Shown here piece after piece: positions 21,129 through 31,514 of a stretch of 64,000 nt of DNA. The DNA is from Chara braunii (lineage: Eukaryota > Streptophyta > Charophyceae > Charales > Characeae). Each line of letters starts with the position of its first letter. The first letter of the stretch is position 1. The position numbers and the translations under genes are program-made. A model generated the notes under the pieces. That model worked only from the letters and a program-made list of their open reading frames with translations, was not told the DNA's origin and made no database searches. The stretch lies in contig BFEA01000695.1 of the NCBI GenBank assembly GCA_003427395.1, positions 111,600-175,599 on the forward strand, written 5' to 3'.

Positions 21129-22348
21129 TGACTTGCTGTTTTCTGGTCGCCTGTAGCCTCTCTCTGTCGAGGTTGTACATAGGTAGGACAAATTCGCAAT
21201 TTTGTTTGGCTGAGGGCTAACCGAGAGACCTACCTGTGAGGGAAATTCGTGAGGGACATATCTGCAAATTCGGGAAAATACGCAGTCCCGGTACTAACAG
21301 AATTCCCTACAGCTACCCTAACTGCGAATAGCAGGCCCAGGGTACCCCTAGGACAGACAGGCCCTGGGGGCCTGTTCTGATAGACGGTCCTATAGCCTAT
21401 AGCCGGGTCCGGTAGAGGCCAAGAGGCCGAAACAGAAACGGTACCGGTCGGTCAGTCAGTTCGGTCTAGGTCGAGTCTAGGCTAGTGTAGTATGGATAGG
21501 ATGGGCACATTGGTTCAGGGCTTTTGGCAGTTGGTACCTAGTACATAGCTGCTGCGCTACGCGTGAACCGGAAGTGGTGACGGCTCAACGTGGAAGGAGA
21601 CAGGCATAGCCAGACCTTCGGAGCTCCGGCCATAGCTGGGACCTGTGTGTACTCTGCCAGCACGCAGGGGCTGAAAGAGGTATGGGCTATCGAGGTCTGC
21701 TGAAGGCGAGAGAGATTGGTGCCCTGCTAGACCCTCCTTTGGAGTGGGGTTCCAGGGTGGTGGTGCTGCAGCCATAGCTGCAACTTCCTTCTCAGAGGTC
21801 ATCTTGTCAGGGTTTGGTGGAACTGCTGCAGACTTCCACCTGGGAAGTCTTCCGACACTTCGTCTTCATCCTATGAGTGGCGCTTGGCCTCAGAGGCCTG
21901 TTTCAAAGTGGCGCTTCCCTCAGGAGGCTGTATTTGGGTGGCGCTTGATGTCTCCGGGGCTTAGGGGTGTTACGGGTGCTAATCAGGGTTGGGGAGTGAA
22001 GCGCTGCTCATTTCTGAGCAGCAAACTGGAGTTCTGAAGTTATCCTGACAGTTCGAGACTCTGAGTTTAATAAACAGTGTGTAACTGGGTTTGGACTATC
22101 ATCGTTTCATTGTTTACTGGATGTGCTTTGCTCGGCTTTTCTTTATGACTGGTTGTGAGGATTGAGTGGAGTGAATTGCACTTTCAATGTACCCTGTCGT
22201 ATCGCATGGTCAAGTCTTCCGCTGTGTTTATCTCTCCCTGTGTGGTGTGATACTCCTATCCTCTCCCTTGTGTGTATGTATGGGCATACCTGGAAGTCTA
22301 TGTGAGTGAGTGTTGGTCTTCAGACAACAAACAACCAGAATCATAACA
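21129..22348 (+). repeat. 5' LTR of element C
   Basis: It starts TGACTTG and ends AATCATAACA, giving TG...CA termini. It matches 29782-31038 along its length, visually over 90% identical. It contains CAGCCATAGCTGC near 21772. Confidence 0.93.
22069..22074 (+). promoter_or_regulatory. AATAAA polyadenylation-like signal in LTR of C
   Basis: AATAAA lies in the last quarter of the LTR and is repeated in the 3' LTR at 30754-30759. It is consistent with a transcript 3'-end signal. Confidence 0.45.
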
Positions 22349-22350
22349 GT

Positions 22351-22362
22351 TGGTATCAGAGC
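22351..22362 (+). other. Primer-binding site of C (initiator tRNA-Met)
   Basis: TGGTATCAGAGC starts two bases after the LTR end and is complementary to the 3' end of plant initiator tRNA-Met. It primes minus-strand DNA synthesis. Confidence 0.93.
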
Positions 22363-23396
22363 TATTGGATCCAGACTCTGGAGCGATTGGTAAGTTGGAG
22401 CACCCATCATCATCTGGCGAGATACTGGAGTTGAGTCTCATGGCGATTCATCGTCTTCAGGGTTGTTGTCAGTAAGGGTGGTGGTAGTGAGTGGGTGGCG
22501 AGAAGAATTGGACGGAGGTTGACTCACTCCTGAATAGGGTTGTGCAGGAGTGATTGGCGATTGATACTCTGAGGCTTTAGAGGCTTTGGGAGGCTATTTT
22601 TAGCCTGCCGATTCATTTGGAGGTTGGAGATTGGCAAGGGAGTGACCCCAGGAGGTCAGGATCCCCAATTTCCAAGCAGCACAGTACAGGGTGATGTGGC
22701 GCTGCACTGACTTTGTCAGATATTGGCACTTGGGAGTCCGAATTCTTTGAATCTGTCAGTTGGGGGTGAAGCGCCTCAGGGTAATCTACTGAAGCACCAA
22801 GTTTCAGGCAATTTGGTACGTGGGAACACTGGATATTGTCAGGAGATGAAACTGGCGAGATGGGGTTCACCAGTCAACCCTAGCCAGGGTTTCATGCATC
22901 TTCTTCAGAGTTGACCATGAAGTAAGTGTGTTCCATACTCCATCCTGTATGGCGATTCTAAGTCTATTTTTAGAATAGAGAAATCTGGTTTGTCTGTCAG
23001 GTGACAGTTGAAAATCGAAATTCAGACTGAAACCCTACCTATCTTCTTTGACTTCTACTAACCCTGTTTGACCTTCTTTCTGACTCATATTTCATTTGTG
23101 ACTGCTTTACAGCATTGCGATTGACACTGTTTAGTGAATTGGTGAATTCAGGGTCCTGTCTTCAGTGATAATGCAAATTTGAATTATGCGCTGACATAGC
23201 TTAAGTTAGGCTAGACTAGGGTCAGTCATAACTTTGATTATGTCCGTCAGAATTCAATTATGGCAGTCCTTGGTAAATCGCAATTCAGTATTCAGTCAGT
23301 GTTTGAAATCGCACATCCAGATTTGACGTTCTGAGTTAGTTACAGTGAAAACTGTAATTGGCCATACCCAGGGTACGACATACAGGGTCATCCAGT

Positions 23397-23721
23397 GGTG
23401 AAGTTTGTAGGGTAGGTCTAAAAATAGGGTAACCTGAAAATCGCTGCATCTTGGTGAAGTTTGTAGGGTAGGTCTAAAAATAGGGTAACCNNNNNNNNNN
23501 NNNNNNNNNNNNNNNNNNNNNNNNNNNNNNNNNNNNNNNNNNNNNNNNNNNNNNNNNNNNNNNNNNNNNNNNNNNNNNNNNNNNNNNNNNNNNNNNNNNN
23601 NNNNNNNNNNNNNNNNNNNNNNNNNTCTAAAAATAGGGTAACCTGAAAATCGCTGCATCTTGGTGAAGTTTGTAGGGTAGGTCTAAAAATAGGGTAACCT
23701 GAAAATCGCTGCATCTTGGTC
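23397..23721 (+). repeat. 56-bp tandem repeat array, interrupted by a gap
   Basis: The unit begins GGTGAAGTTTGTAGGGTAGG and ends TCGCTGCATCTT. Starts are visible at 23397, 23453 and 23662. The true copy number is hidden by 135 Ns. Confidence 0.93.
23491..23625. other. Assembly gap (135 Ns)
   Basis: A run of N inside the 56-bp array. The spacing across it is not a multiple of 56, so the gap length is only nominal. Confidence 1.
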
Positions 23722-24088
23722 ATCAGTGGACACCTGTCTAACCCTAATTAGTCACTCTGTCTAATTGCTAATCAACACTAATGAGTCCAAGATTGCATCT
23801 TGTCAGTGTAGATGCAGGATTTGCAATTATTGTATGCAATTGAAGTATCAAGCCAGTGATGGGAAAATCGTGAATTGGATTTTTGCCTGAGTGGACTCTA
23901 AACTGACCCTGACCCTCAAGTGGTCTGCTGAGATTGAGCACTCACTTGCTCAGAATAACCAACCTTGTCTCTCCAGGCAGGTGACACCAATTGAGTGAGT
24001 ACTGAAGGGAAATCTCAATTCTTGTTACCTCCTGTTTTGTCTCTGATTGATTGTTTGTTTTTATTTATCTGTATTGTGGGTGAGCAAA

Positions 24089-25684
24089 ATGGCTGATTCT
24101 GGGAAGGCAGAAGTGTCTAAGCAGGCTGAGACTTCTGAGGAGAAGCCTCAGGTACAACTGAAGATAACAGTACAGCCCCAAACACCGGTTCTGCTTGACT
24201 CTCTAGAGGCCGAACTGCGGGCCCAGGAGGAGAAACTCCGCCTGCAGGCCCAGGCAGTTGAGTCTCTAAAGGCTGAGTTGAAGAGGAAGGAGGCGGCTGC
24301 GAGAAAAGAAACGAGAAGGAGGGAGCTGACAGCTGATCTAGAGAATGTCAGGACCAGTGGCAGTTCCAGTCAGTACAATAAAGACATAGTTGAATTCGTC
24401 CTTCTGCAGGATGAAATTCATCTGTCCTATTTTACTAACTGGGATGCCAGGATCACCAATTTGGAAGAGAGCATGGTTGAGCACATTCAGCAGTTGAAAG
24501 ATATTTCTTCCAAGTTGGACCGTCTCTTCGATCACTTGCAGATCCCCCCTGCTCAGACCACTCCTCCCTCTCCTGGGCCATCCCAAACAGGTTCCCAGAA
24601 CCCCCCACAATACAGACCTTCGTCTCCATCCTCTACCCCTAAATCAATAACAGCTTCACAACCCTCAGCATCATTTGATTTTCAGCGGCCTAAGTTGACA
24701 CCTCCACCCATGTTCTCAGGTGAGGACCCAAAGGTGGATGTTGCAGATTGGGTCGCTGCCCATAGAACCTACCTGAGTGGGTTCAAATGTGACGAGGATG
24801 TCAAGGTGTTTGCCATCCTTGCTCGCTTGGAGCGGACTGCACTGAAATGGTGCACCTCTACCTCCAACAAGCAAGGTATGGAGATGTCTGATTGGGCGCA
24901 GAGGTTGGGGGTGGCTGGTTTTCTGCAGGCCGTGCAGGATAGGTTTGCAGACAAGGAGCAGGCGAGGAAAGCAGCAGACTAAATTTTGCGTCTGGACCAA
25001 AAGAATTTTGATGGCTCCTTGTCCAAACTCTACTCCCCCTTCGAGAGTCTAACATCGACTCCAGGGTTAGAGATGAGTGAGCAGGATCTGCTCATTCATT
25101 TCTTGCGTGCAGCGCCTGAGCAATACTTGCTGGCGTTATTCTCTCAGGGCCACAAGGACTGGTGGTCCCTTGGCAGAGGAGCTCTGGACTTGGAGTCCAA
25201 GGTCCATGTCCAGGAAGCACCTTCTGAAGGAAGGAAGGGGCCCTCCTCCAAAGGGCGAAGGAGGAGGAAGGGTACCCTCTTTGATGCTGCAGCTTCAAGA
25301 TCAGATAGGGATGCAACATCCCAGGGTGGGACTGCTTCATCATCTGTTGCAGATTCTGCTGTTCTTGCCCTGGCTGATGCTTTGATGGGCTTGACTAAGG
25401 GCAAAGCCCCAACCCAGAAAGCATCAACCAGCAAACAGGGGAAAGGGAAGGGACGTGCCTCTTCCCCTGGGGCCCAGAGAGTACCTTTGCCACGTGACGT
25501 CCGATGGCCAGCTGATCCCCTTGATCCTTCCACCTTCCCCTAACATGCACTCAGGATCCAGGAGGGGGTATGGAGGAAGAGAAAGGACAAGGGGGTCTGC
25601 CTGAGATGCGAGGGGGACCATTTCTTAAAGGATTGTCCCAGCATGGCTCGTAGGTCTACATGCAGCTCTTGTTCAAAAAACTAG
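24089..25684 (+). pseudogene. gag of element C
   Basis: I take ATG 24089 (MADSGKAEVS) as the start; an ATG at 24047 is in frame but opens with a hydrophobic stretch atypical for gag. A Lys/Glu-rich coiled-coil segment (about residues 40-90) precedes a Pro/Ser-rich linker and the capsid-like part (PPMFSGEDPKVDVADWVAAH, WAQRLGVAGFLQAVQDRF). Same-frame stops occur at 24980, 25541 and 25682. Before the last one, CLRCEGDHFLKDC is a zinc knuckle one residue shorter than CX2CX4HX4C. The protein would form the particle and bind element RNA. Confidence 0.87.
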
Positions 25685-26553
25685 AGCAGAGAGAGGTGGA
25701 ACCAGTTGCAGCAACTGCTTCCACGAGTGCTGATTCACTTTCAGATGAGGGTGAATCTTCACATTCTCTCGCTGGTTTTTCTTTTGCTGGAGTTGCATCC
25801 TCAGGGTCTTTCACTTTTGAAGACTCTGAGTTGGATGAGATGTGGGAGGAGGATGGTGCTCAGTGTCTTGCTGATCTTTTCCTGTCCTTGCAGGAGAAGA
25901 AAAAACATAAGTTAGAGCTCATCCTACTTCGACCCTCTATCCCGGGAACCAAGATCAAAGGGCTCTTGGACTGTGGGGCTACTCGCAACTTCATCTCTCC
26001 CAAGGCAGTCGGTAAGTTGCACTTGGATGAGCGGTTGGTGACATTGCGACATCCTATAGAGGTGTGCATTGGAGACTCTTCCACAGTCAGGATCACGACT
26101 GCTGTCAAGAACCTACCTGTGTCCTTTGACAAGCAGGGAGAAATCAGGCACCGCTTGAATTTTTATGTGTTTCCTAATGTTCCTTTTCACCTTGTCTTCT
26201 CTATGCAGTGGCTTGGTGCCACCAATCCTAGGATGGACTGGCGTATTCCTAGGGTTGAGCTACCTGACCCGCATGGGGTATATCGCCCTTGCATGCTCGC
26301 TAACGAGTACCATCCGGCCAGCAGTTGTTATTGCATGAGTGCTCGCAGATTTCTGCGATTTTCATGCCAGACTGACCACGTCCGTCTGTTCGCTTATGTC
26401 AAACAGACTGACATGGAGATTGCTCGCTGTCCCTCTCAAATTCAGCAGGTTGTAAAGAGTTTCTTAGATCTTATGGGGGAGCCTACTGGACTTGTCCATA
26501 GGCAGACCAAACATAAGATTGAGATCCTGCCTGGTTCGGTCCCTCCCAACTGA
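25660..26553 (+). CDS. Retropepsin-like protease region of element C
   Basis: This 297-codon open stretch carries KGLLDCGATRNFISPKAVG, the DCGA active-site motif of plant gypsy proteases, then a flap-like TAVKNLPVSF and FHLVFSMQWLGATNPRMDW. After about residue 210 it enters the linker toward RT (QVVKSFLDLMGEPTGLVHRQ). It overlaps the end of gag by a few codons in another frame, so the first ATG is probably not a true start; the normal product would be part of gag-pol. It is uninterrupted but ends at a stop where a 178-bp duplication begins. Confidence 0.8.
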   Translation: MQLLFKKLEQREVEPVAATASTSADSLSDEGESSHSLAGFSFAGVASSGSFTFEDSELDEMWEEDGAQCLADLFLSLQEKKKHKLELILLRPSIPGTKIKGLLDCGATRNFISPKAVGKLHLDERLVTLRHPIEVCIGDSSTVRITTAVKNLPVSFDKQGEIRHRLNFYVFPNVPFHLVFSMQWLGATNPRMDWRIPRVELPDPHGVYRPCMLANEYHPASSCYCMSARRFLRFSCQTDHVRLFAYVKQTDMEIARCPSQIQQVVKSFLDLMGEPTGLVHRQTKHKIEILPGSVPPN

Positions 26554-26731
26554 CCACGCCCGTCTGTTCGTGGCTTATGTCAAACAGACTGACGTGGAGA
26601 CTGCTCCCTGTCCCTCTCAGATTCATTAGGTTGTAGACAGTTTCTCAGATCTTATGGAGGAGCCTACTGGACTTGTCCATAGGCAGACCAAACATAAGAT
26701 TGAGATCCTACCTGGTTTGGTCCCTCCCAAG
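26374..26731 (+). repeat. About 178-bp tandem duplication at the protease-RT junction of C
   Basis: GACCACG(T/C)CCGTCTGTTCG starts at 26374 and 26552, and the downstream half has period 180 because of a small insertion. Copy 2 carries a stop (ATTCATTAGG). Confidence 0.95.
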
Positions 26732-26746
26732 GGCTGAGTCTACAGG

Positions 26747-27638
26747 ATGTCACCTGCTAAACTTGAAGAGCTCAGGAAACAGTTAGGGACCTTGACCAAC
26801 AAGGGATGGATCAGGCCTAGCACATCTGAGTTTGGGGCACCAGTCCTCTTTGTTCCAAAGGGGAATGGTGAGTTCAGGATGTGCGTGGACTATTGTGGTC
26901 TCAACAAAATCACGAGGAAGTCTACAGAGCCCCTTCCTCGCATTGATGATTTGTTGGACATGGTGCAGGGCTGTACCATTTTTAGCAAGATCGACCTCAA
27001 ATCTGGCTATCACGAGATTGAGATGGTTGAAGGCGATGTCCAGAAGACAACCTTCAAAACCAGGTATGGCACATATGAGTACCTGGTCATGCCATTCGGT
27101 CTCTGCAATGCTCCAGGTACCTTCCAAACAGAGATGCAGCGCATACTCTATATGACAATCTAGCTATGCACTGGCGCTTCGAGTCTGCTATGTGATAGTA
27201 ATTGGGCCTTACCTGGACAAGTTCGTAGTTGTCTACCTAGATGATATCTTGGCTGTCCAGGAGCATGCGCAACATCTGGCTCTGGTCCTCCAGGCCTTAC
27301 GTGATAACCAGTACAAGATCAACATAGAGAAGTCCTCTTTTGGGGTTCCCTCTGTAGTCTACTTGGGTCACGTCATTTCTGGAGAGGGGTTGGCTCCTGA
27401 AGCAACAAAAGTCGTTGCAGTTCAGGACTGGCTGCGACCTGCTAACATTTGTGATGTCCGGTCATTCTTGGGCTTTGCATCATATTACAGGAAGTTCATT
27501 CAAAACTTCTCTTCTATTGCAGCTCCCTTGACCGATCTCACAAAGAAAGACACCCATTCTTTGGACATCAGAATGTCAGGAGGCTTTCCCACGTCTCAAG
27601 GAGGCCTTGATTCGTGCCCATGTTTTGAAGTTGCCTGA
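26747..27638 (+). pseudogene. Reverse transcriptase of element C
   Basis: The first part (26747-27163) has GWIRPSTSEFGAPVLFVPK, RIDDLLDMVQG, SKIDLKSGYHEIEM and VMPFGLCNAPGTFQ, then a stop. In another frame from 27192 come KFVVVYLDDILAVQEH with an intact YLDD (27234-27245), VYLGHVISGEGLAP and CDVRSFLGFASYYRKF. A frameshift near 27560 ends the frame at 27638. The residues for catalysis are present; the breaks make it non-functional as it stands. Confidence 0.9.
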
Positions 27639-28060
27639 CCCTACCCTACCTTTTGTACTTACTACTGATGCTAGTCAGTATGGTGTAGGGGCGGTACTTC
27701 AACAAGATGATGGGAATGGTTTGCAACCTATCGAGTATACGAGCAAGAAAATCAAGACCAAGAAGCTGCAGGATTCAACCTATGAGAAAGAGCTTTATGC
27801 TCTTGTGTCAGCGCTCAAGCATTGGAAACACTTTTTCCTGGGCACTTCAAGATCTTTTCAAATCACTCCACCCTGCAGTGGATGAAGTCCCGGGGAGAGC
27901 TGAATGACAAGCTTGCCCGCTACATTCAATTCATTGACATGGTTGACTTTGAACTGAAGCACAAGAAGGGTTGCTATAATCGAGTAGCAGACACCCTTTC
28001 TCGTAGGCCTGATGCTCTCTTTTTGATTTCCTTTACTCACTCATTTGGAGAGAGGACTCG
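27607..28060 (+). pseudogene. RNase H of element C
   Basis: VLTTDASQYGVGAVLQQ carries the first Asp and STYEKELYALVSALKHWKH the Glu. A shift near 27840 moves the reading to HFKIFSNHSTLQWMKSRGEL and ends with the VADTLSRRPD motif. It lies directly between RT and integrase. Confidence 0.88.
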
Positions 28061-29123
28061 TCAGACCATTGCCCGTTTGCTTCCCCACGATGAGATCTTT
28101 GGGCCTATTGTGAGGAATCTCCAGGACGATCCTGCCTCTGAACCAGGATATACTCTGGTCTCAGATTTGCTGTACACATACAACAGAGGTGAGGAGCACC
28201 TGTGCATTCCCCAGGACCGCAAGCTGAGAACACTTCTGATGTCAGAGTGTCACGATGCTCGTGGTCACTTTGATGCCCTAAAATCTTATGCAGCCCTGTT
28301 GCAACACTCCTTCTGGAAGGAGACGAGTGACATGATGCACTATGTGGAAACCTGTGAGTTATGCCAAAGGAACAAGGTTGTACGTCGACCTCCCCTTGGC
28401 CTGCTCAAACCACTACCTATACCTGATGCTCTTGCACAGTCAGTGTCCATTGATTTTACCGACTTGGGTAGGACTAGCCCTCGTGGTATGCGTCAGGTCA
28501 TGGTATGTGTGGATCGGTTCTCCAAATATGCAGAGTTCATCCCCTTACCAGCCGAGGCTCGTGTGCCAGCCGTTCAGGCGACCTTTGCTGACCGGTGGGT
28601 TACACATTATGGACCACCCACCTCCATCGTCAGTGACACAGATCCCCGGTTTGGCGGCAGCAATGAATGGCAATCCTACTGCAGGGATTACCTTCATTCT
28701 CACCTGGATATGACATCTGGGCGTCATCCCGAAGCCAATGATCAGGCTGAGGTGATGAACCAGATTCTCTTCCAGCTACTGCATCCTGTGATCAGTCCAG
28801 ATCAGCAGGATTGGGATCTCCATTTGAGTCGTGCACAACTTGTATATAACACGTTTGTACACTCCTCTACTGGCTTCACACCCTACCGGGTACACTGGTG
28901 TCGTGAACCACGACAGCCTCTCGATGATATCATCGACAAGGCTACCCCTACATTGACGCCTGGATATGCAGAGTTCACCAGACGTTACCGTGTGGACATT
29001 GAGCGTGCCCGTGCTAACCTGCTGAAGGCTCAAAACGCAATGATTCAGCAGGCCAATAAGCACATACGTCCCTCTTCTATTCGCACAGGCGACTGGGTGT
29101 GGGTACTAAGTTCCGAGTTGTAA
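28060..29123 (+). pseudogene. Integrase of element C
   Basis: An uninterrupted frame (open from 27822) gives the zinc-binding HDARGHF ... CELCQRNK, the core with SVSIDFTDLG, RQVMVCVDRFSKYAE, TSIVSDTDPRFGG and SGRHPEANDQAEVMN. The second Asp and the Glu are about 37 residues apart, slightly more than the usual 35. It continues through LVYNTFVHSSTGFTP to GDWVWVLSSEL and a stop at 29121, which cuts off the GPY/F part. This is the best-preserved catalytic domain in the window. Confidence 0.92.
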
Positions 29124-29520
29124 CGAGAGGAGGACATATCACCTAAGCTGTTGCCACGATACATGGGTCCATGACAGGTCTTAGATACAGTGGGAGCCGA
29201 TCCATTCGGACCATCCTATACAGTGGATGTCCCTCTGCATCTACAAACCTACCTGTCTTCCATGCATCTAAGCTGCTGCCATTTACATCAGCTGATGCAT
29301 TCCCAGACAAGCGTCCTCAGTTCGGGCCCCCTATCCCTGGCAAGGGTTATGAGGTTGAATCTGTGGAGGATGAGTCAGGTACAGGTCCGGATAAGGAGTA
29401 CCTGGTGAAGTTCTTGTACCAGCCACATATTGAGGACCGCTGGTTTACTCGCTAGGAACTTCTGAAGACTGCCAAGTCAGTTATCCTCAAATATGAGGCA
29501 TTCGAATGGTTCACCGGTTC
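29124..29520 (+). pseudogene. GPY/F tail and chromodomain of element C
   Basis: After the stop come SPKLLPRYMGP, a shift, and FHASKLLPFTSADAFPDK in another frame, then EVESVEDE ... EYLVKFLYQPHIEDRWFTR, a chromodomain ending at a stop at 29453, with ELLKTAKSVI in frame after it. Confidence 0.85.
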
Positions 29521-29762
29521 CACCGTATGCTCTCGTCTTTTTCATTTTCATTTAAGATTGAGTCTGCAGTGCACTTCAGGTGTGTTAGGTCCAGATTGGA
29601 CTTAGGTTCTCTACATGTGCTGGTAAGTACGTCAGTAATCAACGTAAATACAGAGAAGACGTTGCTTTGTGCCCGTTATCCTCAAATATGAGGCAGCACA
29701 GAAGGGAGTATCCCTTCGGCGCTCTGCACGCCTACGCCCCTAGCTCGGAGGTCCTCGCTCCT

Positions 29763-29781
29763 GGGGAGGGTAGGTCTGCAA
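29763..29781 (+). promoter_or_regulatory. Purine-rich tract before the 3' LTR of C
   Basis: GGGGAGGGTAGG lies a few bases before the LTR start at 29782. It is a plausible, imperfect polypurine tract. Confidence 0.5.
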
Positions 29782-31038
29782 TGACTTGTTGTTTTCTGGT
29801 CGCCTGTAGCCTCTCTCTGTCGAGGCTGTACTATAGGTAGGACCGATTCACAATTTTGTTTTGGCTGGGGGCTAACCGAGAGACCTACCTGTGAGGGAAA
29901 TTTGTGAGGGACATATCTGCAAATTCGGGAAAATATGCAGTCCCGGTACTAACAGAATTCCCTACAGCTACCCTAACTGCGAATTGCAGGCCCGGGCTAC
30001 CCCTAGGACAGAGGCTGTGAGGGCCTATTCTGATAGACGGTCGTATAGCCTATAGCCGGGTCCGGTAGAGGCCGAGAGGCCGAAACAGAAACAGTACTGG
30101 TCGGTCAGTCAGTCCAGTCTTGGTCGAGTCGAGGCTAGTGTAGTATAGATAGGATGGGCACATCGGTTCAGGGCTTTTGGCAGTTGGTGCCTAGTACATC
30201 GCTGCTGCGCTACGTGTGAATCAGAAGTGGTGACGGCTCAGCGTGGAAGGAGACAGGCGTAGCCAGACCTTCGGAGCGCCGGCCATAGCTGGGACCTGCG
30301 CTGTACTCTGCCAGCACGCAGGAGCTGACAGAGGTCTGGGCTATCAAGGTCTGCTGAAGGCGAGAGAGATTGGTGCCCTGCTGGACCCTCCTCCGGAGTG
30401 GGGTTCCAGGGTGGTGGTGCTGCAGCCATAGCTGCAGCTTCCTTCTCAGAGGTCATCTTGTCAGGGTTTGGTGGCGCTGCGGCAGACTTCCACCCGGGAA
30501 GTCTTCCGATACTTTGTCATCATCAGATAGTGTGGCGCTGGTCTTCGTCTTCATCCTCTGAGTGGCGCTTGGCCTCAGAGGCCTGTTTCAGAGTGGCACT
30601 TCCCTCAGGAGGCTGTATTTGGGTGGCGGTTGATGTCTCCGGGGCTCAGGGGTGTTACGGGTGCTAATCAGGGTTGGGGAGTGAAGCGCTGCTCATTTCT
30701 GAGCAGCGCACTGGAGTTCTGAAGTTATCCTGACAATTCAAGACTCTGAGTTTAATAAACAGTGTGTAACTGGGTTTGGACTATCATCGTTTCATTGTTT
30801 CCTGGATGTGATTTGCTCGGCTTTTCTTTATGACTGGTTGTGAGGATTGAGTGGAGTGAATTGCACTTTCAGTGTACCCTGTCATATCGCATGGTCAAGT
30901 CTTCCACTGTGTTTATCTCTCCCTGTGCGGTGTGATACTCCTATCCTCTCCCCTTCCTTCTGTGTATGTATGGGCGTACCTGGAAGTCTATGTGAGTGAG
31001 TGTTGGTCTTCAGACAACAAACAACCAGAATCATAACA
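29782..31038 (+). repeat. 3' LTR of element C
   Basis: It matches the 5' LTR at 21129-22348, with TG...CA ends. It contains an extra segment of about 30 bp near 30530, which makes it slightly longer. Confidence 0.93.
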
Positions 31039-31304
31039 ATATATAGCTGGTCCGCCTAGGGGGCTGGCATTCAGTCTTCAGGCATTCAACAGCGGCACTC
31101 TCCGGAGATGCTGCAGCCGTAGTAGGTGACGATAGGAGTAGTCTTCCAGCACTGGGCGCTGATAGGATCGTAGGATAGCGCTAAGAGGGAGGAGAGTGGC
31201 GGAGGCCAGGGGACTTACCTGGGAGCTTACCTGTGACGCCATCGCTCCAGCTTCGTCCTCAGTGTACCTGCAGCAAGGCGCCACCTTTCCCAGGTTAGTA
31301 CGTG

Positions 31305-31348
<44 letters not shown>

Positions 31349-31426
31349 CTTCTTCTTCTTCTTCCTCCAGTCCACCATCTCTCCCTCACCCTCCAGCTAC
31401 CTGACTTCTCAGTATCGATGGACTAC

Positions 31427-31498
<72 letters not shown>

Positions 31499-31514
31499 AC
31501 GACATTTGGATTCA
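31039..31514 (+). repeat. 3' LTR of element B, right part
   Basis: It resumes at ATATATAGCTGGTCC, upstream in LTR order of the point where the left part stopped, so about 140 bp overlaps. It includes GA microsatellites (31309-31346 and 31430-31494) and ends TTTGGATTCA like the 5' LTR. Confidence 0.88.

Larger units (their letters stand above)
22363..24088 (+). other. Leader of element C
   Basis: A non-coding leader of about 1.7 kb between the primer site and gag. It includes the 56-bp repeat array and a gap. No structured RNA is recognised. Confidence 0.6.
21129..31038 (+). mobile_element. Ty3/gypsy chromovirus C, near-complete structure
   Basis: Two long matching LTRs, a primer-binding site, gag, protease, RT, RNase H, integrase, chromodomain and a purine-rich tract are in normal order over 9.9 kb. 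The flanks do not form a target-site duplication: GAGAG precedes it and ATATA follows. The coding region has a handful of stops and shifts, fewer than the other elements. Confidence 0.93.
12355..31514 (+). mobile_element. Ty3/gypsy chromovirus B, with element C nested in its 3' LTR
   Basis: The 5' LTR (12355-13090) and the 3' LTR pieces (20426-21128 and 31039-31514) bracket gag and pol. A polypurine tract directly precedes the 3' LTR. The matching LTR starts both read TGGCAT followed by GAGTACCACAC, and both LTRs end TTTGGATTCA. No matching 5-bp flanks are visible (TGCTG left, GACTC right). Every coding domain carries stops or frameshifts. Confidence 0.9.
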
